15,753 nt of DNA from NCBI GenBank assembly GCA_040905045.1, contig JBBDSH010000097.1, positions 1-15,753 of the forward strand, in the 5' to 3' direction. The first letter of the stretch is position 1, and every line of letters begins with the position of its first letter. The position numbers were made by a program, and so were the translations under genes. The notes under the pieces were generated by a model. That model was not told the DNA's origin. It did no database searches and saw only the letters and a list, made by a program, of their open reading frames with translations. Origin of the DNA: JBBDSH01 sp040905045 (lineage in GTDB: Bacteria > Pseudomonadota > Gammaproteobacteria > Eutrophobiales > Eutrophobiaceae). This document shows positions 7,587-15,150 of the stretch, piece after piece.

Positions 7587-7799
7587 TCAGTCCTCCGCCG
7601 GTACCCAGCGACCGAAACTGCATGTATAGCATTTCCCGTCGACACTGATCTGGTTACCCTGAGAAAAGCTTTCATCATTCCAGAAACAGTTCTGGTCCAG
7701 CTGATCCATCTGGACGGTTGCCTCGTCGCTGGTGGCGCTGACTATTTCAGATGATTTTTTGGCCGGATCGGCCGGATCGACAGCCCTGGATCCTGACAT
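7587..7799 (-). CDS. Small Cys-containing hypothetical protein
   Basis: I do not firmly recognise this 70-residue protein. The start at 7799 is chosen because AGAGGGGG lies six bases before its ATG; the frame stays open 18 codons further upstream, but without such a site. The N-terminal half is polar and probably disordered (rich in Ser, Asp, Ala). The C-terminal half looks folded and carries three cysteines: Cys38 in NCFWNDESFSQG, and Cys57 and Cys60 in DGKCYTCSFGRW. The layout (Cys, then a short x-Y/F-S-x-G turn, then a Cys pair) resembles small DUF1496-like proteins, though this is only a similarity in pattern. No signal peptide is visible. It is convergent with the Nudix gene across the palindrome and divergent from sat. 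Confidence 0.6.
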   Translation of the reverse strand: MSGSRAVDPADPAKKSSEIVSATSDEATVQMDQLDQNCFWNDESFSQGNQISVDGKCYTCSFGRWVPAED

Positions 7800-7992
7800 G
7801 CGGTGCCCCCTCTGGTTTCCCCAAATACGGTAACTATAAATGCCGGGCATCAACGGCGCCAGTCCTGAAATACCCGGGCAAGCGGGTTCATTCTAAGGAT
7901 ATTCCTCTCTGAACTTGAATATTCCCTGCAAACCGTTATTGTTAGCCCCGCTTTTTGCCGCACGCATCACACAACCACTACTGGAGAGACGA
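7800..7992. other. Divergent spacer upstream of sat
   Basis: This 193-base spacer between the small minus-strand gene and sat should hold promoters for both. The best candidate for sat is TTGAAT (7915-7920) with TATTGT (7937-7942) after 16 bases, a weak match to sigma-70. An open frame continues upstream from the sat ATG through this region, but it lacks family sequence and a ribosome-binding site. I see no riboswitch or other conserved structure. Confidence 0.35.
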
Positions 7993-9186
7993 ATGATCAA
8001 ACCTCATGGAGCCGATGAACTGAACCCCCTGTATGTCAGCGATGAGCAGGAACGCCGGGCGCTGCTGGACGAGGCGGAAAACCTGCCCGCCCTTGTGGTC
8101 AGTTCCGCCGCCGCGGCCAACGCCGTTATGCTCGGGGGCGGCTATTTCACCCCGCTGGAAGGCTTCATGAATCTAACCGACGCTCTGCAAGTGGCCGAGA
8201 ACATGCGCACGAAAGAGGGCCTGTTCTGGCCGGTACCGGTTCTGAATACCGTGACCGATGCCTCTGCCATCGGCGATGCCAAACGCATCGCCCTGCGCGA
8301 TCCCAACGTGCCGGGCAATCCGGTACTGGCCGTGCAGGAGGTGGAATCCATCGAGGAGATGTCGGAAGAGCAGCAGCAGACCATTATTGAAAAGGTATTC
8401 CGCACCACGGATCCAGCCCATCCCGGTGTCGCCACTCTCTCCGCCAACGGCCGCTTTGTTATCTCCGGCCCCGTCCGGGTTCTCAATTTCAGCTATTTCG
8501 AGACCGATTTCCCGGATACCTTCCGCACCGCGGTGCAGATACGGGATGCCATCCTGGAGCGCGGCTGGGATAAGGTGGTGGCCTTCCAGACCCGCAACCC
8601 CATGCACCGCGCCCACGAGGAACTCTGCAAGATGGCGCAGGAGGCGGTGGGCGCCGACGGCATACTGGTGCACATGCTGCTGGGCAAGCTCAAGGAGGGC
8701 GATATCCCGGCGGACGTACGCGACGCGGCCATTCGCAAGATGGTGGAACTCTATTTCCCGCCGAATACGGTCATGGTCACCGGTTACGGCTTCGACATGC
8801 TCTACGCCGGCCCTCGCGAGGCGGTTCTGCACGCGGTGTTTCGCCAGAATGCCGGCTGCAGCCATTTGATTGTCGGACGCGATCACGCCGGAGTGGGCAG
8901 TTACTACGGTCCTTTCGATGCCCAGACCATCTTCGAGGAGGAAGTCCCCGCCGACGCCCTGGCAATCGAAATCTTCAAGGCCGATCACACCGCCTTCTCC
9001 CGCAAGCTGGGCAGGGTGGTCATGATGTGTGATGCCCCCGACCACAGCCAGGACGACTTTGTCATCCTGTCCGGCACCGCGGTGCGGGAAAAGCTGGCCG
9101 CCGGCGAGGAACTGCCGGAGGAATTCGCCCGTCCCGAGGTGGCCCATATCCTCATGGAGCACTATCGGCAGGAGGCGTCGTCCTAG
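7993..9186 (+). CDS. sat: Sulfate adenylyltransferase (ATP sulfurylase), dissimilatory type
   Basis: This 397-residue cytoplasmic enzyme interconverts ATP plus sulfate and adenosine 5'-phosphosulfate plus pyrophosphate. In sulfur oxidisers it runs in reverse, making ATP and sulfate from the APS produced by AprAB. It is the homo-oligomeric type, not CysDN. Signature motifs are QTRNPMHRAHE (from Gln199; the QxRNPxHxxHE active-site loop) and GRDHAGVGSYYG (from Gly295). The N-terminus MIKPHG is typical of bacterial and archaeal Sat. The start at 7993 has GGAG six bases upstream, which decides it over the longer open frame. It stands alone here: no aprAB, qmo or hdr genes flank it. Its TAG stop lies in the first arm of a 16-bp hairpin. 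The enzyme call is secure; the direction of the reaction is inferred from the type. Confidence 0.96.
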   Translation: MIKPHGADELNPLYVSDEQERRALLDEAENLPALVVSSAAAANAVMLGGGYFTPLEGFMNLTDALQVAENMRTKEGLFWPVPVLNTVTDASAIGDAKRIALRDPNVPGNPVLAVQEVESIEEMSEEQQQTIIEKVFRTTDPAHPGVATLSANGRFVISGPVRVLNFSYFETDFPDTFRTAVQIRDAILERGWDKVVAFQTRNPMHRAHEELCKMAQEAVGADGILVHMLLGKLKEGDIPADVRDAAIRKMVELYFPPNTVMVTGYGFDMLYAGPREAVLHAVFRQNAGCSHLIVGRDHAGVGSYYGPFDAQTIFEEEVPADALAIEIFKADHTAFSRKLGRVVMMCDAPDHSQDDFVILSGTAVREKLAAGEELPEEFARPEVAHILMEHYRQEASS

Positions 9187-9220
9187 CCCGCATATTGCCC
9201 TCGTGCAATATGCGGGCTAG
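9183..9220. terminator. 16-bp perfect hairpin at the end of sat
   Basis: A perfect 16-bp stem (9183-9198 with 9205-9220) encloses a six-base loop CCTCGT, and the sat stop codon TAG (9184-9186) sits in the first arm. No T-run follows, so it is not a textbook intrinsic terminator. It may instead protect the 3' end, aid Rho-dependent termination, or be a REP-like repeat that inserted at the stop codon and supplies it. Confidence 0.6.
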
Positions 9221-9336
9221 GGCTGCCGACAGGCGCGAATGCCACGGTTACTACACGGGACTCGTGGCTCGTGATTCGAAGCTTCGCAGAGAGTTGGCGC
9301 ACCGGATGCACCCTTTGGTTTGCGGGAGGGATCCAA

Positions 9337-9509
9337 CTAAATACGTGCTCCGAAATCGTATCCAGGCCGGTTTCCGCCAGGGCTGTGACAGACACGCTGT
9401 AAATACGTCCTTGTACGCTCGAGTGCCGCTATCCTTGCGGCACACAGTCTGTCACAGCCCTGGCGGAAACCGGCTTTAAACTGGTCGAGAATTCGGAACA
9501 TTTGTTTAG
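9337..9509. repeat. Inverted-repeat element upstream of groESL (MITE/REP-like)
   Basis: A perfect 28-bp inverted repeat (9366-9393 with 9447-9474) surrounds 53 bases that contain a smaller hairpin, GTGCCGC-N7-GCGGCAC (9423-9443). Outside the 28-bp arms the symmetry continues imperfectly to CTAAA (9337-9341) and TTTAG (9505-9509), with shared blocks such as TCCGAA and CCAG. The loop carries CTGTAAATACGTCC and TGTACGCTCGAG. From memory this wording resembles intergenic repeats seen in many gammaproteobacterial genomes. No protein is encoded. The remainder of the spacer (9221-9336) shows nothing beyond a short CTCGTG direct repeat near 9263-9275. Confidence 0.7.
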
Positions 9510-9538
9510 AATCCTTTAACCACCAGCCACGCATAGAG

Positions 9539-9566
9539 TTGACAAATGCGTCAATTCGTCTATATT
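9539..9566 (+). promoter_or_regulatory. Sigma-70 promoter of groESL
   Basis: A perfect -35 box TTGACA (9539-9544) is followed after 16 bases by the -10 box TATATT (9561-9566), five of six matches. The expected start point near 9573 falls inside the CIRCE operator, the usual geometry for HrcA repression. I see no sigma-32-type promoter (CTTGAA with CCCCAT) before groES. Confidence 0.82.
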
Positions 9567-9600
9567 GTTAGCACTCACATAGAGAGAGTGCTAACAATAT
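9562..9600. promoter_or_regulatory. CIRCE operator (HrcA binding site)
   Basis: TTAGCACTC (9568-9576), a nine-base spacer, and GAGTGCTAA (9586-9594) match the CIRCE consensus exactly. The palindrome extends three bp to each side of GTTAGCACTC, giving perfect 15-bp arms (9562-9576 and 9586-9600). In known systems HrcA binds this site and represses groESL until heat stress titrates GroEL away. The hrcA gene is not in this window. Confidence 0.97.
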
Positions 9601-9648
9601 CTCTAACCCATAGAATTCAAAGAGTTAGCCAATCAGGAGGTAGAAGTA

Positions 9649-9936
9649 ATGAATATACGTCCGTTACATGATCGCGTGATCGTGAAACGCCTGGAAGAGG
9701 ATAAAACCACACCGGGCGGCATTGTCATTCCGGACACGGCCAGCGAGAAGCCCATCCAGGGCGAAATCGTCGCCGTCGGCAATGGCAAGCTGCTGGAAAA
9801 TGGTGAAATCCGCACACTGGAAGTCAAAAAGGGCGACAAGGTCCTTTTCGGCAAGTATTCCGGCACCGAGGTAAAAATCGGTGGCGACGAATTACTGGTG
9901 CTGCGTGAAGACGACATCATGGGCGTGATCGAATAA
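9649..9936 (+). CDS. groES: Co-chaperonin GroES
   Basis: This 95-residue protein is the 10-kDa co-chaperonin whose heptameric ring caps GroEL in the cytoplasm. Family features are visible: MNIRPLHDRVIVKR at the start, the mobile-loop region KTTPGGIVIPDTASEKP (the GGI-hydrophobic contact to GroEL), GEIVAVGNGK, and the end VLREDDIMGVIE. Length is normal. A strong AGGAGG (9635-9640) lies eight bases before the ATG. It is the first gene of the groESL operon and is controlled by the promoter and CIRCE site just upstream. Nothing is unusual. Confidence 0.98.
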   Translation: MNIRPLHDRVIVKRLEEDKTTPGGIVIPDTASEKPIQGEIVAVGNGKLLENGEIRTLEVKKGDKVLFGKYSGTEVKIGGDELLVLREDDIMGVIE

Positions 9937-9961
9937 GAAGTTTATCAGGAGGTAGAAAATC

Positions 9962-11608
<1,647 letters not shown>

Positions 11609-11635
11609 CGGACGCCCGTCCCTCTCCGCAGTAGC

Positions 11636-11665
11636 AAAAACCCGGCCTCGCGCCGGGTTTTTTTT
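11636..11665 (+). terminator. Intrinsic terminator of groESL
   Basis: The stem CCCGGC (11641-11646) pairs with GCCGGG (11652-11657) around the loop CTCGC and is followed by eight T (11658-11665). Five A before the stem extend the pairing. It lies 27 bases after the groEL stop and should end the operon cleanly. Confidence 0.93.
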
Positions 11666-11671
11666 CGTGTA

Positions 11672-11861
11672 AGGAGTAAGGAGTGAGGTGTAAGAGGTAA
11701 GCCGCTATCATTTCGACAACCGCCATGGACAGCGGAAATACAGAAAAAGCGGGAGCACTTTTCTACCGCTGCAAAAAAATCATTGTGCAGAGATAGTACG
11801 AAACATGAAAAGATTCCTCACATACGTTCGGAATGACAAGATCGTTTCACTCCTTACTCCT
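11672..11861. repeat. 190-bp element with 15-bp terminal inverted repeats
   Basis: AGGAGTAAGGAGTGA (11672-11686) is the exact inverse of 11847-11861, and imperfect symmetry continues outward for five more positions. The arms are purine-rich on one side and built of GGAGT/GGAGTA units, so part of the similarity may reflect low complexity. The interior holds GATTCCTCACATACGTTCGG followed by AATGACA (11810-11836), wording that from memory resembles a repeat widespread in bacterial genomes. No gene is seen. It begins seven bases after the groEL terminator. Confidence 0.55.
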
Positions 11862-11880
11862 CACTCCTGACCCCTCACCA

Positions 11881-11915
11881 GAAGTTATCAGCCACCGGAG
11901 GAGAGTGCTAACTTC
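11881..11915. promoter_or_regulatory. Degenerate CIRCE-like palindrome
   Basis: A perfect right CIRCE half-site GAGTGCTAA (11903-11911) is paired, across exactly nine bases, with TTATCAGCC (11885-11893), which matches the left half at six of nine positions. Symmetry extends outward: GAAGTTA (11881-11887) is the exact inverse of TAACTTC (11909-11915), so 10 of 13 arm positions pair. It lies 110 bases before the ATG at 12025. I cannot place a clear promoter next to it. Whether HrcA binds here is inference. Confidence 0.5.
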
Positions 11916-12024
11916 CCATACGGTTTTTATTCCATTAATTTATAAACACAGTGGTCCTGTGTCGAGCTACTAGTATCGGGATCATTTCGGTTTGTTTTTT
12001 AACTCGCAACCGGGAGGTGGAAGC

Positions 12025-12648
12025 ATGTCTCGTAATTCGGAACAGTTGATAACCGATATGAATGCTCATGACTTCTTTCATGAGTCGCTGCATTCAGCAC
12101 TGGCGCGCCAGCAGATGAATGCCAGTGGTGAGACGGTCATCTATATTACCAATCTGTTGACCGGTTTTTTGTTTGCCGAACGGTTCCATGATTGCAATAC
12201 CGGGGGCAGAAGGAGAATGGCAACACTTGCCATGATGTACGGCGATGCGCTGCATGCGGACACACGGGAGAACAGGCAAAAAGCCCTGCAGCGTCTTGGT
12301 GATGTGGCCCTGTTTGTCTCCGGTTTGTTCGCCCGAAGTCTGAGTCGCAGCCTCGTGGACGTGGATTATTACATTGCCATGGGCGGCAATGCCTACGGCA
12401 GCCTCGCCGACAGCCGCGCCGGCTTCCGGAATCCGGAGGCCATGAGGGATGTATTCCAGGAACTGGCCGAACGGTTCGGCAAGTTTGTTGATGTTCTGGG
12501 GGAAGTGGGAGAGCAGGTCAACCTGGGCAGCAATGACGATATTCTGCGCTGGTACGAGATCTGGTTATGTTCGGGCAGCAGCCGTGCCCTGGAAAAGCTG
12601 CGTGCATTGGGAATCGAGCCGATCTCCATGCAGCAGCACAAGCACTAG
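12025..12648 (+). CDS. Hypothetical protein, first of an unknown two-gene unit
   Basis: I cannot assign a function to this 207-residue protein, although it reads like a conserved cytoplasmic protein. It is largely helical with no signal peptide. Notable segments are SGETVIYITNLLTGFLFAERF near residue 35, a basic stretch GGRRRMATLAMMYGDAL, the central LGDVALFVSGLFARSLSRSLVDVDYYIAMGGNAYGSLA (likely the core motif), and a C-terminal part with LGEVGEQVNLGSNDDILRWYEIW. The hydrophobic stretches are short and interrupted by charges, so they are more likely buried helices than membrane spans. The ATG at 12025 is preceded by GGGAGGTGG (12012-12020). The next gene begins ten bases after its TAG, indicating co-translation. 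A CIRCE-like palindrome lies upstream. Confidence 0.85.
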   Translation: MSRNSEQLITDMNAHDFFHESLHSALARQQMNASGETVIYITNLLTGFLFAERFHDCNTGGRRRMATLAMMYGDALHADTRENRQKALQRLGDVALFVSGLFARSLSRSLVDVDYYIAMGGNAYGSLADSRAGFRNPEAMRDVFQELAERFGKFVDVLGEVGEQVNLGSNDDILRWYEIWLCSGSSRALEKLRALGIEPISMQQHKH

Positions 12649-12658
12649 GCGGTGGATT

Positions 12659-13312
12659 ATGTCACTCAGCCTGATACAGGAAAACCTGCAGTCCATCTAT
12701 GAACTGGAGGTGGCCCACAATATCCAGGATTTCCTCATAACCAATCGGGAAATGGCGCGCCTGCTGGATGCGGATCAGTCTCTTGATGAAGTCAGGGAAA
12801 AACTCTTGGTGTATGAGGATGAAGACGGCTTGAGCCTGTCCCTGTATCTGGATGAAGAGGTCGCCGGATTGTTTGACGATGTTCATTATCATGAACAACT
12901 GGATCAACAGAAGATTGAGGAATTCTGTCTTGCCCTGGAAGGCATCAGCCACTTTCTCTACCTGACCTGGAATGCAACCCATGACCGCGCGGTGACCATG
13001 ATGGAGATGGAATTGCAGGCGGAGGTGGACAAATTTATTCTGCTTTCCAGGTATTTTCGCGAGCGTTCACTCGAGCCGTCGCCGGGCCAGCTGCGTCGAT
13101 TGTTATTCGAATCCGCCGCCTACCATGAATCACTCGGTCATGAAGAACGCAAGCGCTATTCCGATGCCTCTGAATACGCCCACAAGTATTGCCGCAATCT
13201 GGAATCCCGGTATTTCAGTGAGCGCGGGGAAAGACAACTGCTGAACGAATTGCGGCGTTTCTACCGCCTCAACAAACGCGACAAATTGAAGCGTATCGAT
13301 CGAATTAACTGA
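12659..13312 (+). CDS. Hypothetical protein, second of an unknown two-gene unit
   Basis: This 217-residue protein is also not recognised. The start is the ATG at 12659, with GGTGG just upstream; the open frame extending into the previous gene is only overlap. It begins MSLSLIQENLQSIYELEVAHN, is strongly acidic and helical through the first two thirds (DEDGLSLSLYLDEEVAGLF, EEFCLALEGISHFLYLTWN, MMEMELQAEVDKFILLSRYF), and becomes basic at the end (RRFYRLNKRDKLKRIDRIN), which could contact nucleic acid or an acidic partner. There are no membrane segments. The segment HDRAVTMMEMELQAEVDKF looks like a conserved core. It follows the gene at 12025 by ten bases; the two most likely act together. Downstream sequence runs into a repeat region with a gap. 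Confidence 0.85.
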   Translation: MSLSLIQENLQSIYELEVAHNIQDFLITNREMARLLDADQSLDEVREKLLVYEDEDGLSLSLYLDEEVAGLFDDVHYHEQLDQQKIEEFCLALEGISHFLYLTWNATHDRAVTMMEMELQAEVDKFILLSRYFRERSLEPSPGQLRRLLFESAAYHESLGHEERKRYSDASEYAHKYCRNLESRYFSERGERQLLNELRRFYRLNKRDKLKRIDRIN

Positions 13313-13320
13313 CTCTATTT

Positions 13321-13599
13321 GCCACAGAGNNNNNNNNNNNNNNNNNNNNNNNNNNNNNNNNNNNNNNNNNNNNNNNNNNNNNNNNNNNNNNNNNNNNNNN
13401 NNNNNNNNNNNNNNNNNNNNNNNNNNNNNCACAGAGAAGCACAGAGTTGCCTGTTCACGGGGCATGGACAGGCAGTCCTGCAAGTCCGGTAATTTTTTTC
13501 CCAGTTTCAGCCCAAGATTTTGATCTCGCAAAGCACGCCAAGAACGCCAGGGAACGAGAAATTTTTATTTTCTCTGTGATCCTCTGTGTTCTCTGTGGC
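13321..13599. repeat. CACAGAG inverted-repeat mosaic containing an assembly gap
   Basis: GCCACAGAG (13321-13329) is the exact inverse of CTCTGTGGC (13591-13599). CACAGAG units recur just inside the left end (13430-13446, after the N run), and CTCTGTG units just inside the right end (13572-13590). The interior includes TCTCGCAAAGCACGCCAAGAACGCC (first bases at 13523), similar to CGCAAAG-type repeats that, from memory, often accompany CTCTGTG repeats in bacterial genomes, and a 7-bp hairpin (13448-13454 with 13468-13474). No coding potential is visible in the 416 bases between the unknown gene pair and rho. Confidence 0.7.
13330..13429. other. Assembly gap (100 N)
   Basis: There are exactly 100 undetermined bases with CACAGAG units on both edges. 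The gap was most likely produced by a multi-copy repeat that short reads could not bridge, so its real length is unknown. Confidence 0.95.
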
Positions 13600-13612
13600 T
13601 AGATTAGTGGTC

Positions 13613-13702
13613 GTAGCCCGGATGGAGCGTAGCGTAATCCGGGAAGAATCGAGTTTATAGAGGATGTCCCGGATTCCGGCCATAGGCCTGCATCCGGGCT
13701 AC
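13613..13702. repeat. GTAGCCCGGATG hairpin repeat downstream of rho
   Basis: GTAGCCCGGATG (13613-13624) pairs with CATCCGGGCTAC (13691-13702), and inner arms AATCCGGGA (13636-13644) and TCCCGGATT (13667-13675) form a second stem on the same axis. From memory this closely matches a very common proteobacterial intergenic repeat (GTAGCCCGGATGAAGCG-like, with GCGTAGCG in the loop). It sits 26 bases after the rho stop codon and could form the 3' end of the rho message. Confidence 0.8.
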
Positions 13703-13728
13703 AGACTGTTGTTACTTGTGACTGCAGT

Positions 13729-14988
13729 TCACTGCCGTTTCATGGCGTCGAAGAATTCGGCGTTGTTCTTGGTTGTTTTCAGGCGTTCGAGCAGGAATTC
13801 CATGGCCGCGAGGGGTTCCATGGGGTGCAGCAGTTTTCTCAGGATCCACATCTTTTGCAGTTCGTCCGGCTCGGTCAGTTTTTCCTCTCGGCGGGTGCCC
13901 GAACGATTGATGTTGATGGCCGGATAAATGCGCTTTTCGGAAATCTCGCGATCCAGATGCAGTTCCATGTTGCCGGTGCCCTTGAATTCCTCGTAGATGA
14001 CTTCGTCCATGCGCGATCCGGTATCCACCAGGGCCGTTGCAATGATGGTCAGGCTGCCGCCTTCCTCGATGTTGCGGGCGGCGCCGAAAAAGCGTTTCGG
14101 CCGCTGCAGGGCGTTGGAATCCACGCCGCCGGTGAGCACTTTGCCGGAGGATGGCACGACGGTATTGTAGGCGCGGGCCAGGCGGGTGATGGAATCCAGC
14201 AGGATCACCACATCTTTCTTGTGTTCCGTCAGCCGCTTGGCACGTTCGATGACCATCTCCGCCACCTGCACATGCCGGCTGGCGGGTTCGTCGAAGGTGC
14301 TGGAAATGACTTCGCCGCGAACGGAACGGGCCATTTCGGTCACTTCCTCCGGACGCTCATCAATCAACAGCACGATAAGATGGCAGTCTGGCTGATTATG
14401 CGTGATGGATTGAGCGATGCTTTGCAGGATCATGGTTTTGCCCGCCTTCGGCGGCGAGACAATCAGGCCGCGCTGCCCCTTGCCGATGGGCGCGACCAGG
14501 TCGATAATCCGGGGTGTCAGGTCTTCGGTGCTGCCGTTGCCGATCTCAAGCTTGAGGCGTTCCTCCGCGAACAGCGGCGTGAGGTTCTCGAACAGGATCT
14601 TGTTCTTGGCCTTCTCCGGCGGTTCGAAATTGATCTCCGCCACCTTGAGCAGTGCGAAATATCGTTCGCCGTCCTTGGGCGGCCGGATCTTGCCGGCGAT
14701 GTTGTCACCGGTGCGCAGGTTGAAACGGCGTATCTGGCTGGGCGAGACATAGATGTCGTCCGGGCCGGCCAGATAGGAACTGTCGGCGGAGCGCAGAAAA
14801 CCGAATCCGTCCTGCAGGATTTCAAGGACGCCGGAACCGTAAATATCCTCGCCCTTCTTGGCATGCGCCTTGAGGATTTCAAAGATGACGTCCTGTTTGC
14901 GGGAGCGCGCAAGACCGTCAAGACCGAGCTCTTCGGAAAGCGTGATCAGCTCCGAGGCGGGTTGCTGTTTCAGTTCTGTTAGGTTCAT
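13729..14988 (-). CDS. rho: Transcription termination factor Rho
   Basis: This 419-residue protein has the same length as E. coli Rho, the hexameric RNA-dependent ATPase that ends transcription and removes RNA polymerase from untranslated RNA. Features in order: an N-terminal helical domain (MNLTELKQQPASELI), the cold-shock-like primary RNA site with GFGFLRS at 61-67, Walker A in IVSPPKAGKTMIL, Walker B in VVILLDSITRLARAYN, the Q-loop VLTGGVDSNALQRPKRFFGAARNIEEGG, and ALVDTGSRMDEVIYEEFKGTGNMEL near the arginine finger. The ATG is preceded closely by GGAG. It lies 162 bases downstream of trxA on the same strand, the order common in gammaproteobacteria. The leader contains a small hairpin that could serve in autoregulation. 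The call is secure. Confidence 0.99.
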   Translation of the reverse strand: MNLTELKQQPASELITLSEELGLDGLARSRKQDVIFEILKAHAKKGEDIYGSGVLEILQDGFGFLRSADSSYLAGPDDIYVSPSQIRRFNLRTGDNIAGKIRPPKDGERYFALLKVAEINFEPPEKAKNKILFENLTPLFAEERLKLEIGNGSTEDLTPRIIDLVAPIGKGQRGLIVSPPKAGKTMILQSIAQSITHNQPDCHLIVLLIDERPEEVTEMARSVRGEVISSTFDEPASRHVQVAEMVIERAKRLTEHKKDVVILLDSITRLARAYNTVVPSSGKVLTGGVDSNALQRPKRFFGAARNIEEGGSLTIIATALVDTGSRMDEVIYEEFKGTGNMELHLDREISEKRIYPAININRSGTRREEKLTEPDELQKMWILRKLLHPMEPLAAMEFLLERLKTTKNNAEFFDAMKRQ

Positions 14989-15150
14989 AAACTCCAGATG
15001 TATCCGGAATCAGTATTAAAAGAATTATGGATGCGCACGCGGTGCGCGTGTCGGGTTGCTCAAACGTTTTATCGGGGGATCAGCACGGACAGGTTCTAAT
15101 TAGTTAATAAAGTAGCACGACAATCCGTGTCCGTCCAGTCTATTTTGGCC
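14989..15150 (-). promoter_or_regulatory. rho leader region with hairpin
   Basis: The spacer between trxA and rho holds a hairpin at 15031-15049 (GCGCAC at 15033-15038 paired with GTGCGC at 15042-15047, triloop GCG, extended by a wobble and an A-T pair). A looser pair ACGGACA (15085-15091) and TGTCCGT (15128-15134) flanks an AT-rich stretch, 15096-15115, that could hold a rho promoter. E. coli rho is autoregulated through its leader; similar control here is inference. Confidence 0.35.

Noticed and set aside
7424..7648. Short plus-strand frames over the palindrome after the Nudix gene
   Set aside because: They overlap the palindrome and the better-supported small minus-strand gene, with no ribosome-binding site.
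7915..7992. Longer N-terminus for Sat from the upstream open frame
   Set aside because: The extra 26 residues lack family similarity and a ribosome-binding site, while the ATG at 7993 has GGAG and the expected MIKPHG start.
9195..9534. Several short open frames on both strands between sat and groES
   Set aside because: They are produced by the inverted-repeat elements, have no ribosome-binding sites, and carry the same translated repeat ends on both strands.
13430..13446. CACAGAG units as a possible CRISPR array
   Set aside because: Units are short, directly adjacent and also present in inverted orientation; there are no regular spacers and no cas genes.
13825..14982. 385-residue plus-strand open frame opposite rho
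   Set aside because: Antisense shadow of rho with no family sequence or start signal.
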